This document shows positions 8,606-16,149 of a stretch of 64,000 nucleotides of DNA, in pieces (position 1 is the stretch's first letter; the number at the start of each line of letters is the position of its first letter). The stretch comes from Silvibacterium acidisoli (GTDB lineage: Bacteria; Acidobacteriota; Terriglobia; Terriglobales; Acidobacteriaceae): positions 1,054,001-1,118,000 of the forward strand of contig CP085323.1 in NCBI GenBank assembly GCA_022870745.1. The letters are read 5' to 3'. The notes below the pieces were generated by a model. It was not told the DNA's origin. It did no database searches and saw only the letters and a program-made list of their open reading frames with translations. Position numbers and translations under genes: made by a program.

Positions 8606-11041
8606 ATGAAGAACCTGGGGGCATTTTGGAGGAACGGCAGAGGCGGGCTTCTGCCCGGCATTGCTGCCTCCGGACTTTTGGCAATGCTGTTGACGACAGG
8701 AGCCGGGGCTCAATCCCACAAGACGGCTGCCCACAAAAAGACCTCGACGACGCACAAGTCCAGCGCAACGAAGGCATCCTCAACGCGCAAGGCTGGAGCT
8801 GCTTCGAAGAGAGGCGGACACGCAGCGCGTTCCACGTCGCGGGCCGCGGCTCGCCGCCGCAGCCGGAAGCCACTGAATGCCGCGCAGCGTGCACGCAGCG
8901 AAAAACTGCAGCAGGCATTCGTAGCCTCGTCCCAGCTTCGTCCCATGTCCCAGCAACTGGCGACCATGCGTTCTCCCGCTGCATACGCCGGCGTCAGCGC
9001 TTACGCGCATTCCCATACCGGCGAAGCGGCTGCGGCTGCGTACCTTGCCCTGGGTCATGCTTATTTGCTTGACCGCAAATTTCCTGAAGCTGTTGCGGCA
9101 CTGCGGTCCGCGAACGAGGTCGGGAAAGCGCTCGACGACTACGCCGACTACCTGACGGCCCAGGTGTATCTGCAGAGCAACCAGCTCGCGAACGCCGAAG
9201 ATGTATTGAACAAGTTCATCCAGAAGCACCCGGATTCGATCTTCGTGGCCAGCGTGCCGGTGCTTGAGGCAAATCTGTTTCTGCAGGAAGGCGATCCCCA
9301 GGCGGCGCTTCGCGCCCTGGCTCCGCATCGCAGCGAAAGCATCGCGAACAAGGCCGATTTCCAGCTCGCCGACGCCAAGGCTACATTGATGGCCGGGCGC
9401 AGCGCCGAGGCCCAGCAGATCTTCCGGCGCGTCTACCTGAACTTTCCTCTCAGCAATGAAGCAGCACAGGCACGCACCCAGCTCGTATCCTCCGGGACAA
9501 TCAACTCGCTGCCGGCCGAAGAGCGCCGTCATCACGCCGACTCCCTCTACGATGCGAAGCGCTACAGCGATGCCGAGGAAGAATACCGCTCGCTCGCGAA
9601 TGATCCTTCGATCAGCGCGGATACGCGCAATACCCTCCTGGTTGCAGCCGCAGCCTGCGAATGGAAGCTGAAGAGTCTGCGCAAGGGTGAGCTTGATCTG
9701 TTGCCCGACACAGCCACTGAGAGCGGCGCGCGAAGACTCTATCTACTGATGGAGCTGGCACGCGACAAGGACGACGGCGACACGCAGCGTTCTATCGTCC
9801 AGCAGATGGAGTCGCGCTTCCCCGAGAGCCCGTGGCTTGCGGAAGCACTCTACTCCAGCGGCAACATGTACCTGCTACGCAAGGATTTTCCTACGGCGAT
9901 CCAGTACTACGGCGAGCTGGCAAAGCGCTTTCCCCGGTCCTGCGAATCGCCGCACAGCGGCCCCTGCTCGAACTATTCCCCAAGCAGCCACTGGCGCGCT
10001 GCGTGGCTGAACTATCGCCTGGGGCAGTATGCCGAGGCAGCGCGGCTCTTTGACGAGCAGATCCAGTTCTATCGCGGCGGCAAAGAGATTCCCGCAGCCC
10101 TCTACTGGCGCGGCCGCGTCTACGACCAGGAAGAACACAAACCCGCGATGGCTGCGGCCTACTACCAGGCGGTCAGCCGCGTCTATCGCCACTATTACTA
10201 TGCCGCTCTCGCGGACCAACGCCTCACCGCGCTCGGGAGCGTTTCGCCTGCCAGCTTCTCCACTCTCAACTCGCTCGAGCCTGAGAGCATCCCCGAGCTG
10301 AGCGACGATGTACCGGAGGACGATCCTCACGTAGTCAAGGCCCGCCTGCTGGCCAATGCAGGCCTGAACGAATACATCGCCCCCGAGATTCGCGCCGCCG
10401 ACGGCAGCCGTGAATGGGGTGCCTTTGCCGAGGCCGAAATTTACTCTTCCTACGGCGAGACGGCTAAAGCTGTGCGTCTTCTGAAGCGGGCGATCCCCTT
10501 CTACACCTCGGCCCCTGTCGACTCGATGCCGCTTGCCTACTGGCACATCCTCTTCCCGCAGCCTTACTGGGGTGAGATCAAGGAAAGCTCCGAGCGGAAC
10601 GGCCTCGACCCTTACATGGTCGCTTCGCTGATCCGGCAGGAGTCTGAGTTCAATCCCCTGGCAGTCTCGAACAAGAACGCTTATGGACTGATGCAGTTGC
10701 TGCCGAGCGTGGGGAAGAGCATGGCGAAGCAGGAAGGCATCCACGGTCTGCGCACCGATCAGCTCCTCGATCCCATCATGAATATCCGCCTGGGGACACG
10801 CTACCTGCGGCAGACTCTCGACAAGTTCGGCGGCCATCCGGAATATGCCTTCGCAGCCTACAACGCGGGTGACAACCGGGTGACCGACTGGCAGTCCATC
10901 GGCAACTACCGCGACATGGACGAGTTCGTGGAGTCCATCCCCTTCACCGAAACCCGCGACTACGTGCAGGCCATCATCCGCAACCAGGAGATTTATCGCG
11001 AGGTCGACAAGGCCAGCTCGCAGCGCGCGGCGAACCAGTAA
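8606..11041 (+). CDS. Soluble lytic murein transglycosylase with TPR array (Slt family)
   Basis: An 811-residue exported protein: N-terminal membrane/signal segment (about 15-35), a Lys/Ser/Ala-rich basic linker (35-100), a long alpha-helical TPR-like region (about 120-640), then a C-terminal SLT catalytic domain (about 655-800). The catalytic Glu is residue 679 in LIRQESEFNP, followed by AYGLMQLLP and YAFAAYNAGDNRV, all standard for GH23 transglycosylases. These cleave peptidoglycan non-hydrolytically, giving 1,6-anhydro-MurNAc products, the substrate of the AnmK at the left edge. Start ATG follows AGGAG. The basic linker is longer than usual. Confidence 0.9.
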   Translation: MKNLGAFWRNGRGGLLPGIAASGLLAMLLTTGAGAQSHKTAAHKKTSTTHKSSATKASSTRKAGAASKRGGHAARSTSRAAARRRSRKPLNAAQRARSEKLQQAFVASSQLRPMSQQLATMRSPAAYAGVSAYAHSHTGEAAAAAYLALGHAYLLDRKFPEAVAALRSANEVGKALDDYADYLTAQVYLQSNQLANAEDVLNKFIQKHPDSIFVASVPVLEANLFLQEGDPQAALRALAPHRSESIANKADFQLADAKATLMAGRSAEAQQIFRRVYLNFPLSNEAAQARTQLVSSGTINSLPAEERRHHADSLYDAKRYSDAEEEYRSLANDPSISADTRNTLLVAAAACEWKLKSLRKGELDLLPDTATESGARRLYLLMELARDKDDGDTQRSIVQQMESRFPESPWLAEALYSSGNMYLLRKDFPTAIQYYGELAKRFPRSCESPHSGPCSNYSPSSHWRAAWLNYRLGQYAEAARLFDEQIQFYRGGKEIPAALYWRGRVYDQEEHKPAMAAAYYQAVSRVYRHYYYAALADQRLTALGSVSPASFSTLNSLEPESIPELSDDVPEDDPHVVKARLLANAGLNEYIAPEIRAADGSREWGAFAEAEIYSSYGETAKAVRLLKRAIPFYTSAPVDSMPLAYWHILFPQPYWGEIKESSERNGLDPYMVASLIRQESEFNPLAVSNKNAYGLMQLLPSVGKSMAKQEGIHGLRTDQLLDPIMNIRLGTRYLRQTLDKFGGHPEYAFAAYNAGDNRVTDWQSIGNYRDMDEFVESIPFTETRDYVQAIIRNQEIYREVDKASSQRAANQ

Positions 11042-11058
11042 CCTGCGACAATAAATGC

Positions 11059-12159
11059 ATGCAGTTTGTTGACCTGAAATCGCAGTATCGGCACCTGAAG
11101 TCTTCCATCGACACGCGCATCCACGCAGTCCTCGACCACGGCCAGTACATCCTCGGCCCGGAAGTGAAAGAGCTTGAGTCAAAGCTCGCCGCGAGAGCCG
11201 GCGCGAAGTATTGCATCGGCTGCGCCAGCGGCACCGACGCGTTGCTGCTCGCACTGCTCGCGCTGAACGTGAAGGCTGGCGATGAGGTCATTACCTCTGC
11301 TTTTACCTTCTTTGCCACAGGCGAAATGATCGCGCTGATCGGAGCGAAGCCGGTCTTCGTAGATATCGATCCGGTTACATACAACATCGATGCAGCAGCA
11401 ATCGAGGCGGCCATTACGCCCCGGACGAAGGCCATCATGCCGGTAAGCCTCTACGGCCAGCCTGCCGCTATGGATGAGATCAACGACATTGCGGCGAAGC
11501 ACAACCTGCCCGTCATCGAAGACGCCGCACAGAGTTTTGGATCGCTTTATAAAGGACGCCACTCCGGAAACCTAAGCACCATCGGCTGTACGAGTTTTTT
11601 TCCGTCGAAGCCACTCGGCTGCTATGGAGACGGCGGCGCCTGCTTCACCAACGACGACGCTCTTGCCGAATACATGCTTGAGCTGCGCAACCATGGGCAG
11701 CAGGGCCGCTACCATCACACCAGCATCGGCATCAACGGCAGGCTCGACACCATACAGGCAGCGGTACTGCTCGCCAAGCTCGAAGTCTTCGACAACGAAC
11801 TGCTCGCCCGCAACGAAGTAGCCGATCAGTACTCCGCCGCCCTGCACGAGGCAATTCCCGTTCCGCAGGTGACCCCGGACAACACCAGCGCCTGGGCACA
11901 GTACACCATCGAGGTGGATGACCGGGAGCAGCTCGCCGCCCGACTGCAGCAGGCCGGCATTCCAACGGCCGTGCACTATCCGGCCCCGCTCCATAAACAG
12001 CCCATTTTTGCCGAGGCAAATGGCGGCCTGTCACTGCCGCACTCCGAACGTGCCGCGGAGAGGGTGATCAGCCTGCCGATGCATCCCTATCTGGAGCCCG
12101 GAGAGATTCAGAAGGTCGCCAACGCAGTGAAGGGCGCCCTGGCCGAATCCAGGAAGTAA
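11059..12159 (+). CDS. DegT/DnrJ/EryC1/StrS-family sugar aminotransferase (WbpE-like)
   Basis: A 366-residue PLP-dependent fold type I aminotransferase that moves an amino group from glutamate to a keto nucleotide sugar. The N-terminal FVDLKSQYRHLK and GQYILGPEVKELE are typical of the WbpE/ArnB/PglE group. PLP contacts: Asp155 (VIEDAAQ) and Schiff-base Lys184 in FFPSKPLGCYGDGG. The length is normal. It lies 17 nt downstream of the transglycosylase gene and is probably cotranscribed. Together with the UDP-sugar dehydrogenase at 4.7 kb it suggests synthesis of an amino-uronic acid, but the exact sugar cannot be read from sequence. Confidence 0.85.
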   Translation: MQFVDLKSQYRHLKSSIDTRIHAVLDHGQYILGPEVKELESKLAARAGAKYCIGCASGTDALLLALLALNVKAGDEVITSAFTFFATGEMIALIGAKPVFVDIDPVTYNIDAAAIEAAITPRTKAIMPVSLYGQPAAMDEINDIAAKHNLPVIEDAAQSFGSLYKGRHSGNLSTIGCTSFFPSKPLGCYGDGGACFTNDDALAEYMLELRNHGQQGRYHHTSIGINGRLDTIQAAVLLAKLEVFDNELLARNEVADQYSAALHEAIPVPQVTPDNTSAWAQYTIEVDDREQLAARLQQAGIPTAVHYPAPLHKQPIFAEANGGLSLPHSERAAERVISLPMHPYLEPGEIQKVANAVKGALAESRK

Positions 12160-12180
12160 TCCACCAATAGAAAGAATTGT

Positions 12181-12241
12181 TTGACAGGCGGACCGGGCCG
12201 CGGAAGAATACTCCCAAACATTCCTTCCCTCGAATGTTTGG
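12181..12241 (+). promoter_or_regulatory. Candidate MerR-type promoter and operator
   Basis: A TTGACA hexamer at 12181-12186 is followed by an over-long spacer (19-20 nt) and a GAATAC/AATACT hexamer, as is usual for MerR-controlled promoters. Directly after it is a perfect 10-bp inverted repeat, CCAAACATTC (12214-12223) and GAATGTTTGG (12232-12241), with an 8-nt spacer. It ends 18 nt before the ATG of the MerR-like gene. I infer autoregulation; alternatively the repeat is a terminator for the aminotransferase gene, but it lacks a T-run. Confidence 0.5.
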
Positions 12242-12259
12242 AACTTGAAGCGCCAACGA

Positions 12260-12766
12260 ATGCTGCAAAACAGCTTCAGTACACGCGAAGTTCTCGAAGT
12301 GACCGGCGTCTCGGCCCGGCAGCTTCAGTGGTGGGATGAGCGCCGCATCGTAATTCCAGCACGGTCCGGCCGCATTCGCGTTTACTCCCTTTCAAACCTC
12401 GTCGACATTCTTCTTATCGAGCAGCTTCGGCGGCGCGGCGTCTCTCTGGCGCAGGTACGCCGAGTACTCCGCATGCTTCGCGCTGAGTTACCGGACGGCA
12501 TCGAAGACCTTCTCGAAGGCCGCAGCCAGTATCACCTGCTCCTCGACGGCCGGCGTGTCTTTCTTGAGACCGATACCCGTCAGGTTCTTGACCTGTTGCA
12601 GAGCTCGATGCAGCCGATGCTTCTGATAAGTCTCGCGGAGACGGTCAAGCCTTTGACAATTTCGCTGCCAAATCTGCTGGAGGAGCCGACAGGCAAGATT
12701 TCTTCATCCAGTACAACTTCACCCGCCACAACAGGGAGGCACATCAAGAAGCGAAGCATCGCGTAG
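12260..12766 (+). CDS. MerR-family transcriptional regulator
   Basis: A 168-residue DNA-binding protein. The first 70 residues are a MerR winged helix: FSTREVLEVTGVSARQLQWW, then RIRVYSLSNLVDILLIEQLRRRGVSLAQVRRVL. Residues after about 80 form a short effector region without the Cys ligands of metal-sensing MerR proteins, so the signal is unknown. Start chosen as the ATG at 12260; a TTG at 12245 is in frame, but it sits against the inverted repeat and lacks a good ribosome-binding site. The upstream promoter-like sequence suggests autoregulation. Confidence 0.78.
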   Translation: MLQNSFSTREVLEVTGVSARQLQWWDERRIVIPARSGRIRVYSLSNLVDILLIEQLRRRGVSLAQVRRVLRMLRAELPDGIEDLLEGRSQYHLLLDGRRVFLETDTRQVLDLLQSSMQPMLLISLAETVKPLTISLPNLLEEPTGKISSSSTTSPATTGRHIKKRSIA

Positions 12767-12836
12767 CGCAGGCAAGCCAACGGAGGAAGACCATTTCCTT
12801 CTATATAAAAGATCCGCAGCAACGAGGAGGTTTGGC

Positions 12837-13100
12837 ATGTCATCGGAACTGGAAACGCTCGAACAATGGATTCCTGAACAAATGGAACCGGGAACACTTT
12901 TCGTACTTGAAAATGCCGGGTCGCTCGGCAGCGCGCAAAATCCTTTCTGGGCGGTGCTGGCATGCCCCTGTTGCGGCACACTCGGTTTGATCACGCGCGC
13001 ACAATTCACGGGAATCGAAGCGATGATCTGCGGGTCGGACACCTGCTCGGCCGAGTACTATTTACGCGAAGACGAGATCGAATACCGCAAGCCAAATTAA
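12837..13100 (+). CDS. Small zinc-ribbon-like hypothetical protein
   Basis: 87 residues, start ATG at 12837 after a strong GGAGG box. Two Cys clusters, Cys43-Pro-Cys45-Cys46 and Cys65 with Cys70 (CGSDTC), suggest a zinc knuckle or ribbon. The N terminus is acidic (LETLEQWIPEQMEPG), and the C terminus is YYLREDEIEYRKPN. No enzymatic motif. A strong terminator follows at 13123. I do not recognise a named family. Confidence 0.7.
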   Translation: MSSELETLEQWIPEQMEPGTLFVLENAGSLGSAQNPFWAVLACPCCGTLGLITRAQFTGIEAMICGSDTCSAEYYLREDEIEYRKPN

Positions 13101-13122
13101 CCGCCCGGCCTACCAGCAGCAA

Positions 13123-13155
13123 GCAGAGGGTCCTCGATGGGACCCTCTGCTTTCT
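13123..13155 (+). terminator. Rho-independent terminator after the zinc-ribbon gene
   Basis: An 11-bp perfect GC-rich stem, GCAGAGGGTCC (13123-13133) with GGACCCTCTGC (13140-13150), 6-nt loop, then TTTCT. It separates the zinc-ribbon gene from tRNA-Leu. Confidence 0.88.
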
Positions 13156-13189
13156 GCTCGCCTGCATTTTCAGCTACGATAGCCAAAGA

Positions 13190-13276
13190 GCCTGGATGGC
13201 GGAATCGGCAGACGCAGCGGACTTAAAATCCGCAGACCGCAAGGTCGTGGGGGTTCAAGTCCCCCTCCGGGCACCA
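13190..13276 (+). tRNA. tRNA-Leu, anticodon TAA
   Basis: An 87-nt class II tRNA with encoded CCA (13274-13276). The acceptor stem pairs GCCTGGA (13190-13196) with TCCGGGC (13266-13272), with one G-T pair. The anticodon stem GCGGA/TCCGC closes the loop CTTAAAA, so the anticodon is TAA, reading UUA. The variable arm (GACCGCAAGGTC) and T arm (GGGGGTTCAAGTCCCCC) are intact. It marks the left border of the unusual 13-44 kb region, but I see no second copy of its 3' end and no integrase. Confidence 0.95.
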
Positions 13277-13304
13277 AAGAAAATAACTATTCAAGTCCGG
13301 ATGA

Positions 13305-13331
13305 CCACTCCTGTGAGAGTGGCCATTTTCA
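13305..13331 (+). terminator. Possible terminator of tRNA-Leu
   Basis: Stem CCACTC/GAGTGG (13305-13310 and 13317-13322) with a 6-nt loop, followed by CCATTTTCA. Weak by stem length but well placed, 29 nt after the tRNA. Confidence 0.5.
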
Positions 13332-13712
13332 TTAGGGGACCAAGAGTTCCTTATGGAATCCGCTCCGCAGATCGGCGGGGATGGATTGCTGTATCCTGCG
13401 CTGGAACCTCCCTGAAAACGTGCTGCGCTCATATAGCCCTGTTCAAGCCCTCGCGGCAGTCGCTGCATCCGTCGCAATCAGGAATGGCAGGATTTTAGCG
13501 AGGAATCTTTGTTGAGGAATAACAAAGGCACTTCTCTTTAATTGGCAATTACTGACGAGAACGCGACTTATCAGGAGTAACCCTTCTGTCGCGCGTACGC
13601 ATAAGTTCCCTGTGTGTGAGCGCCAGGCGTACGCCTCTCTTCAGGAAAGAAGATATCCGATGCCTGGCGCTCATACACTTGGGTTCGGGCCTGCTTCGAA
13701 ACAGCCGAAGCG
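13332..13712. other. Non-coding stretch between tRNA-Leu and the peptide genes
   Basis: I see no convincing gene on either strand here; short open frames are shadows with no ribosome-binding site or family signal. The only clear structure is the long inverted repeat at 13612-13678, listed separately. The segment 13500-13560 is AT-rich. Confidence 0.5.
13612..13678. repeat. 17-bp inverted repeat with internal palindrome, downstream of the peptide genes
   Basis: GTGTGTGAGCGCCAGGC (13612-13628) pairs with GCCTGGCGCTCATACAC (13662-13678) with one mismatch and a 33-nt loop. A second perfect palindrome, AGGCGTACGCCT (13625-13636), overlaps the left arm, so alternative folds are possible. It begins 35 nt after the stop codon of the second peptide gene on the minus strand and could end or protect that transcript. 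There is no T-run. Confidence 0.6.
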
Positions 13713-13940
13713 TCAGCAGGCTACGGCCAGACCGCCTCCCTGCCAACTGATGGCGCCGCGCAATGCACAGCATGCGGCACAATTCCAGTTGCCTGGAATA
13801 TTGCCATTCTGATCAAAGCAGCGACCGATGATGCTGGTGGGAACGCCCGCGCAGGATGAAGGCGTAACTCCTGTGGCAGACGGATTGTTTTCGGTGAAGA
13901 GGGCGCGGCGGACGGGCTGTTGCTGTTGGGGAAGTCTCAT
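13713..13940 (-). CDS. Cyanobactin-like RiPP precursor peptide B (Cys-rich)
   Basis: A 75-residue peptide, ATG at 13940 after a strong AAGGAG box (5-nt spacing). Leader: residues 3-12 are LPQQQQPVRR, an exact match to the cyanobactin leader pattern LPxQxxPVxR. Residues 24-28 are GVTPS, matching the GVEPS/GLEAS elements that precede core peptides in PatE and are cut by PatA. The predicted core (29-75) has six Cys (30, 41, 54, 57, 58, 75), a CAACC cluster, and a hydrophobic, Gly-rich end. It lacks the heterocyclase-binding LAELSEEAL segment and a C-terminal AYD-type macrocyclisation signal. It lies 29 nt after peptide A and shares its leader without gaps. Structure of the mature product unknown; disulfide or thioether links are possible. 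Confidence 0.72.
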   Translation of the reverse strand: MRLPQQQQPVRRALFTENNPSATGVTPSSCAGVPTSIIGRCFDQNGNIPGNWNCAACCALRGAISWQGGGLAVAC

Positions 13941-13969
13941 GGTTTCTCCTTGTCTTTCTGCGCGATACG

Positions 13970-14143
13970 TTATTCGGATTGGCAGATCTGGCCGGTGTTG
14001 CAGTTACAGAGGCATCCGTATCTGCATTCTCGATTCTGGCCGCAGCACATGCACATGTCGGATGGCCTGACGCCTGCCCCGCTGCGCTTATCGCTCGAAA
14101 GCAGACTGCGAGGAATGGGTGGAACCTGGTTGGGAATTCTCAT
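13970..14143 (-). CDS. Cyanobactin-like RiPP precursor peptide A (Cys-rich)
   Basis: A 57-residue peptide. I place the start at the ATG at 14143 (MRIPNQ), since this aligns with peptide B from the first residue; an AAAGGAG box lies upstream. Residues 3-12, IPNQVPPIPR, are a conservative form of LPxQxxPVxR, and residues 24-28 are GVRPS at the same position as in peptide B; 12 of the first 28 residues are identical. The core (29-57) carries eight Cys (31, 33, 34, 40, 44, 46, 48, 54), over a quarter of its residues, including CMCC and CLCNC. Such density fits a metal-binding or multiply cross-linked peptide. It follows the protease gene by 68 nt on the same strand. Too short for most gene finders. 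Confidence 0.72.
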   Translation of the reverse strand: MRIPNQVPPIPRSLLSSDKRSGAGVRPSDMCMCCGQNRECRYGCLCNCNTGQICQSE

Positions 14144-14211
14144 GATGTGCATTTCTCCTTTCAATCCTGATGGAGTGAGGGGTTTTATTAGCTCAACGAA
14201 GGAACAGGAGG

Positions 14212-16149
14212 CTATTGATATACCTCCCAGTGACGAACCTTGCCAACGGTGACAGGGATGACATCGCTGACGTCGACGGTGAAGCGGTAGACCTGTTTGG
14301 CCTGCTCAAAGCGGCGCGAAGGATTGAAGAAACTAAGCTTGATATCCCAGCAATCGGAGCGAGGACGACAAAGCGGGCTGCGCTCGTATTCGATCCGATC
14401 CAGCGTCAGAGACGAGACAATCGCATTCTCGAAAACCTTATCGATCTGGTGAGCGTTGGTTGCCGCGAAGTTGATGGCACGTTCATGAGGAGCCGATCCA
14501 AGGTTTCGCAACTCGTAGTAGACACGATCGAGGAAATTGCCGATGTGGGCCTGGCGGGCCTGCAGTGCGCCGGAGTCGTGCGTAACCTCCGCAGTGACAG
14601 CTTGAACCAGTGCGGCCTTTGACCAGTGATACATGCCGCGAATTTCCGGAGCGATGATGGGGACAGACTGTCCGTTGAAGAGCATTACACTGCCAGCGAC
14701 ATAGCCCGGAATCGACACGACGTCGACTCCTTCAGCGATCTGGCTGTGCAGCGATTCACGTAGGCGCTCATAGCCGATAGTGGCATAGGCGCCCACAGGC
14801 TGAATCGCATAGATCGGGGTAGCATCCTGAACGACGATCCAGATGAACGCTGGAGCAAATTCGGGGTGTTCGGTGACAAAGCTGACCACAGCAGATCCAT
14901 CCTGAGGTTGAGACAGACCTGCCTGCAAAAGAGAGTCGCGCCGGGCTTCGGTGCCGAAGTCGTATGCAACCTGGCCCAGAACGTAGACGAGACGTGGAGC
15001 GGCGGATGCGCTACCACCGCATCCACATCCAGCCGGTATGACCTGGGTGTCGGCGGCACACTGCGGAATAACAGCCGGCGGAAAAGATTCCGATGGCACG
15101 GCTTCCGCCGTGCTGATTTCCAGCTCTTGCATAGAAATTTCTCCTTGAGCAGATGGTTGATCGGATTGGGACGCAGCACGGACTGCAGTAGGGTTAAGCT
15201 CCTGGCTGCGAGACGTTACGGGAAAGTGTTCGGCAGAGGATTCAATAAGAATTTTCTGAAGCGCGCCATCAACGTTGAGGATGCCGGCAAGACAGCGCTT
15301 CGAGAGCGCGTTGCCGGGATCGCAAATAGAAGCGCTTTCGATCAGCGCTTTACGCACGACACGGGCATCGGTCTTTCCTGACCGCTGCAACTGCAAAGAC
15401 AACAAAAGCGCAGCCACGCCAGCGACAAGAGCATTCGCAAAACTGGTTCCGGACTTCTCGGCAACATCCGGGCCAGGAACGGCGCCAGGAATAGATTCTC
15501 CGGGAGCAATAATCCCGTGATGGCAATAGCCAGGATCCCAGTTGCTAAGAGCCATCGGCTCGCCTTTTGCACTGAGCGCGCCAACGGCGAGGACGGATGG
15601 TATGGCAGCGGGCACATTTGCGCACTCACAACCCTCATTGCCGGCTGCTGCGACGACGAGAACATTGCCGTCTTCACAGTCCTTGAGTGCATCAAGCAGA
15701 TAGCGGTCAGCGCTGGTGGCGGGACCGAACTGCCCTCCGCTGATGGAGATTAGGTTTGCGCCGGCATCGATTGCAACGCGAATGGCACGCGCCAGATCAA
15801 GCTGAGAACAAGGGATTAAAGATCCGTCGATCGCCTGGTGAAAGATTGGGATCAGGAAACCCGTGCAGCGAGGCGCCACACCAGGGACAGGGCCTTCAGG
15901 CTGGCCAAAGATGAGACTCGCTACGTGAGTTCCATGCCGCGCGGCAGTGCCACTGAGGTCGACCGGTTGAGTCTCGATGTATTGAAGACTGGCACCGGCG
16001 AAAGCCGGGTGCGCAAGATCTGCTGGGCCATCGAGAATCGCGACGCGTATGGCGGGGTGTCCCTGGGTGAAGGCCAACAGAGCATTCAATCCAGGAAGAA
16101 CAAAAGACAACTCACGTGGATCTCGGCAATGGCTTGCAGTCGACTGCAT
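14212..16149 (-). CDS. PatA/PatG-family cyanobactin-maturation-type subtilisin protease
   Basis: A 645-residue protein, start ATG at 16149 after AGGAG. Residues about 20-260 are a subtilase (S8) domain with Asp40 (ILDGPADLAHP), His72 (RHGTHVAS), oxyanion Asn171 (AAAGNEG) and Ser236 (SGTSFANA). A linker with GCGCGG leads to a C-terminal part (about 395-645) with LVYVLGQVAYDFGTEARRDS, PIYAIQPVG, RGMYHWSKAALV, RVYYELRNLG and RFTVDVSDVIPVTVGKV. This is the conserved accessory domain pair of the cyanobactin PatA/PatG proteases. These cut leader from core; PatG also joins core ends. There is no oxidase domain and no signal peptide. It heads an operon with peptides A and B, its likely substrates. 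Whether it cleaves only or also cyclises is not visible. Confidence 0.86.
   Translation of the reverse strand: MQSTASHCRDPRELSFVLPGLNALLAFTQGHPAIRVAILDGPADLAHPAFAGASLQYIETQPVDLSGTAARHGTHVASLIFGQPEGPVPGVAPRCTGFLIPIFHQAIDGSLIPCSQLDLARAIRVAIDAGANLISISGGQFGPATSADRYLLDALKDCEDGNVLVVAAAGNEGCECANVPAAIPSVLAVGALSAKGEPMALSNWDPGYCHHGIIAPGESIPGAVPGPDVAEKSGTSFANALVAGVAALLLSLQLQRSGKTDARVVRKALIESASICDPGNALSKRCLAGILNVDGALQKILIESSAEHFPVTSRSQELNPTAVRAASQSDQPSAQGEISMQELEISTAEAVPSESFPPAVIPQCAADTQVIPAGCGCGGSASAAPRLVYVLGQVAYDFGTEARRDSLLQAGLSQPQDGSAVVSFVTEHPEFAPAFIWIVVQDATPIYAIQPVGAYATIGYERLRESLHSQIAEGVDVVSIPGYVAGSVMLFNGQSVPIIAPEIRGMYHWSKAALVQAVTAEVTHDSGALQARQAHIGNFLDRVYYELRNLGSAPHERAINFAATNAHQIDKVFENAIVSSLTLDRIEYERSPLCRPRSDCWDIKLSFFNPSRRFEQAKQVYRFTVDVSDVIPVTVGKVRHWEVYQ

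Noticed and set aside
9875-11254. 459-codon open frame on the minus strand
   Set aside because: Lies opposite the lytic transglycosylase and the start of the aminotransferase gene; Arg/Leu-rich, no recognisable domain.
13828-14070. 80-codon plus-strand frame in the peptide region
   Set aside because: Runs antisense across both precursor peptide genes, which have ribosome-binding sites and a shared leader; the plus frame has neither.
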